Positions 49,759-57,209 of a stretch of DNA of 57,209 nucleotides are shown in pieces. The translations under genes and the position numbers were made by a program. Below the pieces are notes generated by a model. That model worked only from the letters and a program-made list of their open reading frames with translations. It was not told where the DNA came from and did not search any database. How positions within the stretch are numbered: the first letter of the stretch is position 1; each line of letters begins with the position of its first letter. Source of the stretch: a bacterium BMS3Bbin08 (GTDB lineage Bacteria; Nitrospirota; Thermodesulfovibrionia; UBA6902; BMS3Bbin08); the NCBI GenBank assembly GCA_002897775.1, contig BDTR01000057.1:1-57209 (forward strand). The letters are read 5' to 3'.

Positions 49759-50010
49759 TCATAGATAAACTTCTTTTCTGTGACCAATTCTTAAAATAAG
49801 TACCTCTTTATTAAGAATTGCATAAATGATTCGGTAGGTTCCAACTCTAAGTTTTCTGAGTCCGGCAAACTCACCTTTTAGAGCAGGATAAGATTCAGGC
49901 TTTTTGTTAAGTTCTTTTTCGATTTTAGTAATTAATCTTTTTAAATCAGTTTTATCAATTTTCTTCAAATCTTTAATTACAGATTTTTTATACGTTATTT
50001 TATATTCCAA
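49759..50010 (-). CDS. RelE-family mRNA interferase toxin
   Basis: An 83-residue RelE protein: YKITYKKSVIKDLKKIDKTD, LKGEFAGLRKLRVGTYRIIY and LILRIGHRKEVYL contain the basic and aromatic residues of the active-site groove. It would cut mRNA in the ribosome. Overlaps the antitoxin gene by 11 bases. Intact and very A+T-rich. Its stop is followed directly by the attC-like site at 49683-49751. Confidence 0.93.
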   Translation of the reverse strand: MEYKITYKKSVIKDLKKIDKTDLKRLITKIEKELNKKPESYPALKGEFAGLRKLRVGTYRIIYAILNKEVLILRIGHRKEVYL

Positions 50011-50218
50011 GAGACTTCTTTAACTCCTTGCGTGAAATTGTTTCATCTTTTGGATCATGTAAACGATCAAGAGCAATTTGTAAATCTGAAAAATCATTAA
50101 TATAAGATTCAATCGCTTTTTGAATAATAAAAGACTTAGATCTCTCGGTTTCCTTTGCAATCTCATCAATCTGTTTAGCAATTTTGTCTGGTATTCTAAT
50201 TGAAACTGAAGTACTCAT
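50000..50218 (-). CDS. RHH antitoxin (RelB/CopG-like) of the RelE pair
   Basis: A 72-residue protein: SVSIRIPDKIAKQIDEIAKE and RSKSFIIQKAIESYIND are a ribbon-helix-helix domain; the rest (LDRLHDPKDETISRKELKKS) covers the toxin. GGAGG lies just before the ATG. Repeated TAATACATTATAATACAT in the upstream 50250-50275 may be its promoter and operator. Pairs with the relE gene. Confidence 0.92.
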   Translation of the reverse strand: MSTSVSIRIPDKIAKQIDEIAKETERSKSFIIQKAIESYINDFSDLQIALDRLHDPKDETISRKELKKSLGI

Positions 50219-50304
50219 AATAACCTCCTAACTATATTTAATTACTTTGTATGCTTTGTAATACATTATAATACATAGAGTTGAATTTTGCAAATTATTT
50301 AGAA

Positions 50305-50453
50305 ATATAACGGGCAAATTGAGCGACATAATGGCAGGCTGGCAAACGAGGTTGCCAAGTCTGGCAGGATGATCGCTCCAATGATTTGTTCGGGCGCGCG
50401 AGTCAGTGCGCGTCGGAGCAAATCAGGGCGACAGCTCAATTCGCCCGTTCCGG
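50305..50453 (-). other. Large palindromic attC-like site upstream of relBE
   Basis: AACGGGCAAATTGAGC (50309-50324) pairs with GCTCAATTCGCCCGTT (50434-50449) at 15 of 16 positions. Inside are two further stems: TGGCAA/TTGCCA (about 50340-50356), and TCGC/GCGA with TGATTTG/CAAATCA (about 50372-50388 against 50420-50431). On the minus strand the right box is GTTATAT, matching the relBE cassette's own ATATAAC; the left box CCGGAAC fits poorly and the stem lacks an unpaired spacer. A further hairpin TTCCGG-GCGCGC (50448-50472) adjoins. The 240-base gap to 50694 holds no gene I can see. Confidence 0.5.
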
Positions 50454-50694
50454 TGCGCGCAGCGCGCCGGAATATTTAATATACGAGTGTCGTATTTTAC
50501 TATCACTGTTGTTTTATGTTATCAAAACATATCAGCATATACAACGTAAAATTATCTTTAAAACGCATGACATTTAACGCAATATAATCGTAAATTGTCT
50601 GTAATATCATGAAAAACGACAGTTGTTTTATATTGATTTATTGTCACGGTCACCCTTTACCGCCATGTCCAATGTCAAGGTGCGACCCGTTTTT

Positions 50695-51813
50695 TTACCC
50701 GTCTTTTTTTACCACCCTTCTTATAAACTTTCCGGGGAAGGTCTCTTTCGCGCTTAAAGCTCCGTGAGGGCAGACCTCTATGCAGCAATAGCACCTGATG
50801 CATTTTTCATAATCAAACCGCACGCGCTCTTTCTTTTTGTCTTTGGATATGGCTTTGGCAGGGCAGTACTCCCAGCATTCCCCGCACATTTTACACAGAT
50901 CAGCCTCTGAAACAGGTCTCTGAACAAGATGTTTTCTCATCAGTCTATGTAAAGATTTAGGCCCGAACACCACAGGCGTTATCTCCGGGAACCTGAAATT
51001 CTTTATCTCCGGCATGTCCCCTTTTACACTGACCGTACCATTTGCAAGGCCCAGCTCTTTAGCCACTTTATTGGTCAGCAGGCTGTCCGGTCTTATGCCG
51101 AGCATTTTGCAGACAACGGTATCCATGGAAAAAGGGTCTCTGCTTCCCATGAGGACACCGAGTTCCCTGGGGGTCCCGCCTTTGCCAGGACCCTGCCCTT
51201 CCATCGCAAGAATACCGTCAAGAACAGTGAAGCCCGGTTTTAATGCCCCGCATATCTGAACAAGAAGAGTCGCGAACATCTTTCTGTCCACGCCTGTCCT
51301 TAAATGCCACTCAGGTTTTTTCATGCCCACAATGCATCCAAAGAGGTTCTTGACACCAAGGGTAAGAAGCATTTGAGTGTGTGTCTTTAACTTGGGAAGG
51401 TTGATAAGAACATCCGCGTTTAAGGCTTCTTTCGCGATCTCGATTTTCCTGAACGGCTTACCCAAATCAACATGTTCCGAGGTCCTGAATTCACTGCACT
51501 CAACATCAAGTCCTTTTAAGGCCTCCCTGATCCCGCTTTCTTTCAGTATCTTTGCAAAAGAACCGACAGCATTGCTGTCAGATACCTGCGGTCTGGCTCC
51601 TTTTTTCAGAACGTATTCAACAGCGGCCCTGACCACCAGGGGGTGGGTAAGTATTGCCTTTTCAGGCGGAGCAGGCGCCAGAAGGTTGGGTTTTATGACA
51701 ACACGGCTGTTGTTTTTTATACGATCTCCCCCTATGGAATCCATGATCCTGAAAAACCTCTTTTTCAGGTCATCATAGTCATAGGATGCTCTTTCAAGTA
51801 CAACTTCAGGCAT
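50695..51813 (-). CDS. DUF362 protein with two 4Fe-4S ferredoxin motifs
   Basis: A 372-residue protein: a DUF362 domain (about 1-290; VVIKPNLLAPAPPEKAILTHP, LINLPKLKTHTQMLLTLGVK and KNLFGCIVGMKKPEWH) and a C-terminal ferredoxin part with CKMCGECWEYCP and CIRCYCCIEVCP, able to hold two 4Fe-4S clusters. Found in many anaerobes; the function is unknown but electron transfer is likely. It lies 16 bases after the ResB gene in the same direction. Confidence 0.88.
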   Translation of the reverse strand: MPEVVLERASYDYDDLKKRFFRIMDSIGGDRIKNNSRVVIKPNLLAPAPPEKAILTHPLVVRAAVEYVLKKGARPQVSDSNAVGSFAKILKESGIREALKGLDVECSEFRTSEHVDLGKPFRKIEIAKEALNADVLINLPKLKTHTQMLLTLGVKNLFGCIVGMKKPEWHLRTGVDRKMFATLLVQICGALKPGFTVLDGILAMEGQGPGKGGTPRELGVLMGSRDPFSMDTVVCKMLGIRPDSLLTNKVAKELGLANGTVSVKGDMPEIKNFRFPEITPVVFGPKSLHRLMRKHLVQRPVSEADLCKMCGECWEYCPAKAISKDKKKERVRFDYEKCIRCYCCIEVCPHGALSAKETFPGKFIRRVVKKDG

Positions 51814-51829
51814 GGTTTTGTTCGGCCGG

Positions 51830-52555
51830 CTACCTTTCCATTTTTATTTTAAAAACTATTAAAGTAAAAATACCCAGCATAAACAGTATCCCGCCTGTCA
51901 GCGCCCAGAAAGCGCCTGGTTCCCTGCTGATCTGAAGAAGCACGGCATTATAGGGATGGGCCCTGAGGTCTTTGACGTTCACATTAAGCCCATTTGATAA
52001 AAAGGGACTGTTCGGCCTGATCCTGCCTTGCTGAATGATCTTTCCGTCTGACAGGTATTCGATATCAACCTGCCAGTCAGCTATGTAACCCTCTTTGGTA
52101 TGGATCTTTATTTTTTTAACACGCAGGGTGTTCTCCTCTGATATTTTCAGAGACGTCCCGTCCCTTACACCGATATAATCCATGGAAGAACCAATAGAGC
52201 TCAGCAAATGCGCGAGCAGAATAAAAAGAAACCCGATATGTATTATCTGCGGCGAGATCAGCAAAAGCCATTGGGTCACTTTTCTCTTTTTGATAATCGA
52301 TTCAATACTGCAAAAAAGTGTATTGACAGTAAGAACACACAGTATACCTATCGCGCACCATAGCCACCATGTCGCGCCCGCAGGCTGTTTTACCAGCCAT
52401 TCAAAAAATGTTGTTGAATGAATTGACTGGAACTCAGACCTGACAGGCATGATAAGCGCGCCCGCGAGGAACACAACTATAAGCAGGACCAGCAGACATA
52501 TAGCAGTGTTTAAGGAGAAAAAGAACGCTGATATATGTTTTAAAACCTTTATCAT
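51830..52555 (-). CDS. resB: Cytochrome c biogenesis protein ResB (short)
   Basis: A 241-residue protein with about four membrane helices: ISAFFFSLNTAICLLVLLIV at the start, two in the middle and one at the end, and a periplasmic beta part (SMDYIGVRDGTSLKI, ADWQVDIEYLSDG). Typical ResB has 330 to 450 residues, so this is a short form. With CcsA it forms the system II haem lyase. It begins 1 base after the ccsA stop. Confidence 0.82.
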   Translation of the reverse strand: MIKVLKHISAFFFSLNTAICLLVLLIVVFLAGALIMPVRSEFQSIHSTTFFEWLVKQPAGATWWLWCAIGILCVLTVNTLFCSIESIIKKRKVTQWLLLISPQIIHIGFLFILLAHLLSSIGSSMDYIGVRDGTSLKISEENTLRVKKIKIHTKEGYIADWQVDIEYLSDGKIIQQGRIRPNSPFLSNGLNVNVKDLRAHPYNAVLLQISREPGAFWALTGGILFMLGIFTLIVFKIKMER

Positions 52556-52556
52556 G

Positions 52557-53285
52557 TCAGAAACTGTGGGAGCTCTTCATTAAAAGACTCACACCCAGAT
52601 ATGTGAACAATGTAATGGCAAAACCCGCGATACTGAGATATGCCATTGGTCTGCCTGTCCACCACTGCCTGAGCCGGGCATGGAGGTAAAAACTGTAAAA
52701 TATCCAAAGTATGCTGGTCCAGAGTTCCTTCGGAGTCCACAGCCAGTAAGTACCCCACGCAAGATAGGCCCAGATGCCGCCGAATATCATGGACATTGTG
52801 AACAGGCAGTATCCTATAAGCACTGCCCTGTACTGCAGGCCCTCAAGGCTGTGATCCTGCCGTCTGATATAGAGGTAGCCCAGCACAGCCGCGATCCCGA
52901 AAAGCGCGTACGACAAAAAGGCCAGCACCACATGGGTTTCGAACCAGAAGGTCTTTAACACAGGAGGAAGCGGGGTGTTGTGCTGTTTGGAGGTCAGGGC
53001 AAAAACAGTAAAGAGCGAGGCTATCATTGCTACCGCTTTATGAAACCCCGGGCGGTCCTTCAAAACAACACTGAACACGATGAAGAACACAACAATTGAC
53101 GCGGAGAGGAAGACAAGAGTATCATGGGGTCCGACAAGGGGCAGCCTTCCGAGTGTCACGCCCCTTGAGATCATGTAAGCGATCTGAAGCAAAAGCCCCG
53201 CGTAAATGAACGTTCTTTTGGAGAGCGCGAAAAGATACGCGCCAAAGGACAGCATGAGTATGAGCATTGGGAAATTATCAGTCAT
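52557..53285 (-). CDS. ccsA: Cytochrome c assembly protein CcsA/ResC
   Basis: A 242-residue protein with about eight helices and the Trp-rich haem-handling segment WAYLAWGTYWLWTPKELWT near 168-186. In classical CcsA/CcmC this region reads WxWWxWDPKE; here WDP is replaced by WTP. Pairs with ResB. Two cytochrome c systems thus exist in one genome; this one may serve special cytochromes. 50 bases separate it from the ligA end. Confidence 0.85.
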   Translation of the reverse strand: MTDNFPMLILMLSFGAYLFALSKRTFIYAGLLLQIAYMISRGVTLGRLPLVGPHDTLVFLSASIVVFFIVFSVVLKDRPGFHKAVAMIASLFTVFALTSKQHNTPLPPVLKTFWFETHVVLAFLSYALFGIAAVLGYLYIRRQDHSLEGLQYRAVLIGYCLFTMSMIFGGIWAYLAWGTYWLWTPKELWTSILWIFYSFYLHARLRQWWTGRPMAYLSIAGFAITLFTYLGVSLLMKSSHSF

Positions 53286-53335
53286 TATAAATCGGTTCAG
53301 TCCCGTGAAAAATGAAACCCCAAGGGCAAGCCAGC

Positions 53336-55342
53336 CTACCGGCCGGCCAATTTCAGAAGCTCTCCATAAGAGACGGTATTCACCCCGAGTGATTTTGCCT
53401 TTTTCAGTTTTGATCCGGCGTCTTCACCGACAACAAGGTAATCCGCGCTCTTTGATATCGAGCCTGAGACATGCCCGCCCACGCCTTCGATCAGTTCCCT
53501 GATTTCTTTTCTGGGCCTGGGCAAAGTTCCTGTTATCACGAAAGTAAGACCGTCAAAAGGAAGTCTCTGCCTTGCCATGCCCTTAAAATCAGGGTTTGAT
53601 ATTTCCAGATCAAGAGATCTCAGGGTCTTGAGGTTCCGGGGATCATTAAAAAACTTTGATATGGACGCGGCGGTTTTTTCACCCATCTGTTTTATATCTT
53701 CTATTCTTTCAGGCCCTACTTTATACAGGTCTTCCAGTTTCTTGAAGTTCCTTGCAAGGAGTTTGGCCGCGTACTCGCCCACATGTATGATGCCGAGTGA
53801 GAACAGGAAACGGGCAAGCGTGGTCTTTTTGCTTTTTTCTATGGCCTCTATAAGGTTCTGCGCTGACCGCTCTGCAAACCTGGGCAGTTCCAACAGATCC
53901 TGCTTTTTAAGACTGTAGATATCTACAAAGTGCTTTATAAGGCCTTTTGAGTATAAAAGCTCCACATTTTTCTCTCCAAGCCCTTCAATATCCATCGCGC
54001 CCCTTGAGACAAAATGCATGATCCTCTCCTGCACCTGCGCCGCGCAGTTGAGCCCGATGCACTGAAAAGCCACCTCACCCTCTTCTCTTTCAACCGCGGA
54101 ACCGCACACCGGACATTTTTCCGGGGGCGGAAAAGGTTTTTCCCTGCCTGTTCTTTTTCCCTTTAGTACCTCAATAACATGCGGAATAACATCTCCTGCC
54201 CGCTCGACCACAACAGTGTCTCCGATACGGATATCCTTTCTTCTGATCTCATCCCAGTTATGGAGAGTGGAACGCGAGACCGTGACCCCGCCTATGCTGA
54301 CAGGTTCAAGCATTGCAACCGGTGTTATGGTCCCTGTCCTTCCCACGCCCGCTATTATGTCCTTTATTTTAGTAGTGCCCCTGTGCGCGGCGAATTTAAA
54401 GGCAGTTGCCCAGCGGGGCTCCCTTGTTTTTACGCCAAGAAGCTCCTGGAGCCTGAACTCATTGACCTTTATAACGGCGCCGTCTGTTTCAAACGGAAAA
54501 TCAGCTCTTTTTTCTTCGATCTCATCAATGACCGAGACCGCTTTGTCAATTCCCTTTGCGAGTCTTACGATAGCAGGGACCGGAAAGCGCGCGCTTTCCA
54601 GCCATTTTATAAATTCCATCTGGCTGTTGAAAGACATTCCGCTCACAGCGCCTATACCGTAACACGCCAGAAAAAGCTTTCTTGAGGCTGTCACAGAAGA
54701 ATCAAGCTGTCTTATCGCGCCTGCCGCGGCATTTCTCGGATTGGCAAAAGCAGGTTCATTGTGTTTAAGTCTTTCTTTATTGAGTTGTTCAAACTCATTA
54801 ATGTCCATGTAGACCTCTCCGCGGATATCGATCTCATCCGGCACCTCGGCTCCGGCTATCTTAAGGGGCACCGCCCTTACTGTCCTGATATTCGCGGTCA
54901 CGTCCTCACCCTCATAGCCGTCGCCTCTGGTCGAGGCCCTGTAAAAAACTCCTTTCCTGTAAGTAAGCTCGATCGCAAGGCCGTCGTATTTCGGCTCCAC
55001 AGTGTATGCCACATCTTCTTCAGTCTTGAGAAATCTCTTCACCCTCCGGTCAAATTCCTTTACCTCGTCCCTTGAAAACGCGTTATCAAGGGAAAGCATG
55101 GGCTCCCGATGTTTTACTTTTTCGAACTTATCAAGCGGAGGCGCCCCAACGCGACGGGTCGGGGAATCAGGCATCACGTATTTGCAGCGCTCTTCAAGTT
55201 CTTTCAGGTGCCTGTAGCGCCGGTCATAGTCCTCATCAGTGATCACAGGCGAGTCCAGCACATAATAACGGTAACAGTGGGAGTTAAGCTCCCTGACGAG
55301 ATCTTTGATCTCCTTTTTTACATTATCGGGAATCTTTTTCAT
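53336..55342 (-). CDS. ligA: NAD-dependent DNA ligase
   Basis: A 668-residue ligase. The AMP-accepting Lys118 is in EPKYDGLAIE; SLDNAF near 84-89 and DIRGEVYM are nucleotide-binding motifs; a four-Cys zinc finger (CPVCGS, then FQCIGLNCAAQ) and helix-hairpin-helix repeats lead to a BRCT domain (about 590-668). It seals nicks in replication and repair. The ATG at 55342, with GGAGAG just upstream, overlaps the pncC gene by 20 bases; an ATG at 55360 has no ribosome binding site. Confidence 0.97.
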   Translation of the reverse strand: MKKIPDNVKKEIKDLVRELNSHCYRYYVLDSPVITDEDYDRRYRHLKELEERCKYVMPDSPTRRVGAPPLDKFEKVKHREPMLSLDNAFSRDEVKEFDRRVKRFLKTEEDVAYTVEPKYDGLAIELTYRKGVFYRASTRGDGYEGEDVTANIRTVRAVPLKIAGAEVPDEIDIRGEVYMDINEFEQLNKERLKHNEPAFANPRNAAAGAIRQLDSSVTASRKLFLACYGIGAVSGMSFNSQMEFIKWLESARFPVPAIVRLAKGIDKAVSVIDEIEEKRADFPFETDGAVIKVNEFRLQELLGVKTREPRWATAFKFAAHRGTTKIKDIIAGVGRTGTITPVAMLEPVSIGGVTVSRSTLHNWDEIRRKDIRIGDTVVVERAGDVIPHVIEVLKGKRTGREKPFPPPEKCPVCGSAVEREEGEVAFQCIGLNCAAQVQERIMHFVSRGAMDIEGLGEKNVELLYSKGLIKHFVDIYSLKKQDLLELPRFAERSAQNLIEAIEKSKKTTLARFLFSLGIIHVGEYAAKLLARNFKKLEDLYKVGPERIEDIKQMGEKTAASISKFFNDPRNLKTLRSLDLEISNPDFKGMARQRLPFDGLTFVITGTLPRPRKEIRELIEGVGGHVSGSISKSADYLVVGEDAGSKLKKAKSLGVNTVSYGELLKLAGR

Positions 55343-55841
55343 CACTCTCCACGAACTCATCTAAAAACTCAAGCGCTGACAGGCAGGCCTGCTCCTTGTT
55401 CCGCGTCCTGTCTCCCTTTAATCTGAGCTCTCTGGAAGCGGTCCTTCCTTCCCTGCTTGCCGCGATATAGACAAGGCCCTGATCCTTGTTCTCAAGCGCT
55501 TCAGGGCCGAGATTCCCGGTAGTAGACAGCGAGTAGTCTGCATGCGCGAGGAGGCGCACCTTTTCAGCCATCTCCCTAGCCATACTCTCGCTGACCATGC
55601 CGTGGCGATGAATGGTCTCAGGCGAAATGTTAAGGATGTCTTTTTTAGCCTGCTCAGAGTAGGCGGTCACTCCCGCCCTGAAAAATTTACTTGCTCCCGG
55701 AAGGCTTGTTATGCGGTGGCTTATAAGGCCGCCTGTGCAGGACTCGGCAACAGAAAGGGTGATCCCCCTCTGCCTGAAAAGCGAGTGTATTTTTTCTGTA
55801 ATTTTTAAAACCTTGTCGTTCATCAGGTATAATTGTAACAT
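55323..55841 (-). CDS. CinA C-terminal / nicotinamide-nucleotide amidase (PncC)
   Basis: A 172-residue protein of the CinA C-terminal family: SVAESCTGGLISHRITSLPG (30-49) is the active site loop, then GVTAYSEQAKKDIL and STTGNLGPEA (normally TG.AGP). It hydrolyses nicotinamide mononucleotide to nicotinate mononucleotide, linking it to the NMN made by LigA, its next gene. ATG at 55841 with CAGGAAA; an ATG at 55823 is an alternative. Confidence 0.9.
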   Translation of the reverse strand: MLQLYLMNDKVLKITEKIHSLFRQRGITLSVAESCTGGLISHRITSLPGASKFFRAGVTAYSEQAKKDILNISPETIHRHGMVSESMAREMAEKVRLLAHADYSLSTTGNLGPEALENKDQGLVYIAASREGRTASRELRLKGDRTRNKEQACLSALEFLDEFVESDEKDSR

Positions 55842-56027
55842 TTTCCTGAAAAAACCCGTGAAGGTTCACTATCAATGTTTCAGGTCTTTCAGGTGCGGTT
55901 TCTTCCTGGCAGATGCCTTCAGGCACGTCGTCCGGTAATTTGCTTTTTCAAAGAAATTCTATTACGATATAATCATTCGGTCTGCATAAACATCTGATCT
56001 TGCAGAAGATAATAAGGAGGAATATTA

Positions 56028-56351
56028 ATGTTTAAAATTACGGATCTGGCTGTTGAAAAAGCAAAGCACATACTTTCTGTTGAGGGTAAAACCGGCTGGG
56101 GATTCAGGGTCTTTATGGCCGGCAGCAGTTGCTGCGGGCCCTCTTTTGGAATGGACATAGCTGAAAATCCAACGGACGGTGACAAAGTAGTGGAAAAAGA
56201 CGGACTCAAGGTCTTTCTTGCCAAAGACGCGTCTGAAAAACTTGACAGCATGGGAATAGATTTCGTTGATAAAGGCCAGCAGCAGGGATTTGTGATCACC
56301 GGCGGCCAGCCGTCTTCGTGCAGTACGGAACACGGCGGCTCCTGCGGATAA
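56028..56351 (+). CDS. IscA/HesB-like iron-sulfur carrier protein
   Basis: A 107-residue protein with an A-type carrier fold: KITDLAVEKAKHILSVEG, FRVFMAGSSCCGPSFGMDIA (cysteines 36-37) and a C-terminal PSSCSTEHGGSCG. Classical IscA has one cysteine in GGCSG and CGCG at the end; here both are changed (SSCCGPS and CxxxxxxxC), so it is a distant branch, often found in anaerobes. AAGGAGG lies before the ATG. Role in cluster transfer is plausible, not proven. Confidence 0.8.
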   Translation: MFKITDLAVEKAKHILSVEGKTGWGFRVFMAGSSCCGPSFGMDIAENPTDGDKVVEKDGLKVFLAKDASEKLDSMGIDFVDKGQQQGFVITGGQPSSCSTEHGGSCG

Positions 56352-56360
56352 CGGGTCAAC

Positions 56361-56555
56361 CTATTTCGACTTAAGCCCTTTAAACCTTTTATCAAAAAGA
56401 GCCCGTTTTTTAAAGCCCAGCACCGCATTAATGAAGGCATTGGCTTTCTCAAGCCATAAAAGCCTTGTCCTTACAGGCATGTCTTTGAACTCGTTAAGTT
56501 TTTCTTCTGAAAAAAAATGGACGACTTCGATCTCTTTATTTTTTCTTTTTTTCAT
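56361..56555 (-). CDS. Small partner protein of a nucleotidyltransferase
   Basis: A 64-residue basic protein with FSEEKLNEFKDMPVRTRLLW and LEKANAFINAVLGFKKRALF. This recalls the small helical partners (with EERLxWLEEANxF) encoded next to DUF6036/MNT-type nucleotidyltransferases. It overlaps the truncated nucleotidyltransferase by 20 bases. Low confidence in a function. Confidence 0.55.
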   Translation of the reverse strand: MKKRKNKEIEVVHFFSEEKLNEFKDMPVRTRLLWLEKANAFINAVLGFKKRALFDKRFKGLKSK

Positions 56556-56799
56556 GGAGTTTCACTTTCTTAAGCGCTCTGATGTCTTCCATGTCCTGCT
56601 GTCTACCTGATATTTTTTTCAGTTTTATCAGGTCATCTATTGAAACAACCGGAATTGATATGTTCCCCACCCTCACCTTAATTGAATTGGCTTTAATTTT
56701 TTTATACGCAACCGGCTCATATATGAAAACATCCATAAGACTTGCAGGTTGATCTGGATTACTATCATTGACATGGACATCTGGACGCCGCCGGCAGAA
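56536..56799 (-). pseudogene. Nucleotidyltransferase (DUF6036-like) C-terminal remnant
   Basis: The conserved end MDVFIYEPVAYKKIKANSIK, then IPVVSIDDLIKLKKISGRQQ and DMEDIRALKK matches the last third of MNT/DUF6036-type nucleotidyltransferases. The frame is open upstream (NDSNPDQPASL before the Met at 56736) up to a TGA at 56802-56800, without start codon or the N-terminal GSxxxD catalytic part. I see it as a truncated gene; an ATG at 56736 could still give a 66-residue product. Confidence 0.6.
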
Positions 56800-56868
56800 T
56801 CAGTGTCCTGTCCGGGAGCAAGCAGCATATCCCTGAGGTTCGGGAAAACCACTCCCATCTGACCCTGC

Positions 56869-57072
56869 TTAAAATCTTACGAAAAACGGCAATGCCATAA
56901 AAACCAGACCGAGAATAATGACCAGGAAGATATTTGATATAAAATAGGGGAACACGCATAATACTACGCCTGAGAGGAAAGCCATCCCCTTTTGCTGTTT
57001 TTTGCCGTATATAATATAACCCATGCCGACCGATCCGAATAATACGGCCCACATTATTGTTGAACTATCCAT
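56869..57072 (-). CDS. Small membrane protein of unknown function
   Basis: A 67-residue protein with two or three hydrophobic segments: STIMWAVLFGSVGMGYIIYG and ISNIFLVIILGLVFMALPFF, with a KKQQK loop. This resembles a widespread small family of inner-membrane proteins, sometimes called amino-acid transport protein without proof. The ATG at 57072 has AGGAAGGT 9 bases upstream; a longer frame from 57111 is less likely. The last 98 bases of the window hold nothing I recognise. Confidence 0.7.
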   Translation of the reverse strand: MDSSTIMWAVLFGSVGMGYIIYGKKQQKGMAFLSGVVLCVFPYFISNIFLVIILGLVFMALPFFVRF

Positions 57073-57209
57073 TGAAATTACCTTCCTAATCCTGATGAAT
57101 TCATCTTCCAAAGTATATCAAAACAGCCGGTGAAATCAAGGGGGCCTCATTTCGCCACCTGCCTAACAGTGAATGAAAGACATTCCACTATTAGGGTCGA
57201 ACTCCAATA

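Noticed and set aside
50454..50694. A further cassette gene or integron attI site upstream of relBE
   Set aside because: A+T-rich with several short palindromes, but no convincing coding frame and no clear attI features.

Overview
The window looks like part of the chromosome of a Gram-negative, probably anaerobic or microaerophilic bacterium. The gene mix suggests an uncultured Nitrospirota (Thermodesulfovibrio-like) or a deltaproteobacterial relative: cytochrome c maturation genes with a Cys-type CcmE, a CcsA/ResB pair as well, an Aquifex-type aconitase, an MCE transport operon, a PEP-CTERM protein, and much intergenic repeat. This placement is inferred from gene content; there is no rRNA here to confirm it. 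Almost all housekeeping genes lie on the minus strand.

Left edge (1-2100): an AT-rich accessory segment. It holds the start of an IS630-type transposase, a lipoprotein gene cut short next to it, two hypothetical genes separated by a well-formed integron attC site, and a 5' half of a tRNA-Leu(UAA) beside three 11-bp-spaced TGTAGCA repeats. It reads as the end of an integrated element carrying integron cassettes.

2360-12900: one long minus-strand run: metal-sensing ArsR repressor, Zn/Cd-type P-type ATPase, CcdA, then ccmH, ccmG, ccmE, ccmF, a ccmI-like gene, an unrecognised exported protein, ccmA, ccmB, ccmC and a 47-codon ccmD. CcmE has the CXXXY haem-binding motif and CcmH has an altered cysteine motif. 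A second cytochrome c system (ResB/CcsA) lies at 51.8-53.3 kb.

13-43 kb: core envelope and metabolism. A DsbA-like oxidoreductase, nitronate monooxygenase-like enzyme, ManC, aconitase, RseP-Dxr-CdsA-UppS, an FG-GAP protein, the MlaEFD operon, the rod-shape set (MreB, MreC, MreD, PBP2, RodA), RDD, TPR, Rpe, PASTA, a GGDEF-like and PEP-CTERM pair, DUF116, Fmt, Def, MscS, QueF and ThiD. Several repeat families sit in the gaps, and three of them supply the stop codons of adjacent genes.

43-48.5 kb: plus-strand genes: Nudix hydrolase, Mth938-like protein, cold-shock protein, two YbjQ-type proteins with an M48 protease, a YgjP-type metallopeptidase and a Cys-rich small protein. A nitrilase-family gene lies opposite.

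48.5-50.5 kb: a compact run of toxin-antitoxin genes (RHH antitoxin with a relE remnant, mazEF-like, relBE-like) interleaved with three attC-like sites in the same orientation. No integrase is visible. I interpret this as a small cluster of integron cassettes, set against the stop codon of the Cys-rich gene. It is the most unusual structure in the window.

50.7-57.2 kb: a DUF362 ferredoxin-type protein, ResB, CcsA, LigA, CinA/PncC, an IscA-like protein, a truncated nucleotidyltransferase with a small partner, and a small membrane protein.
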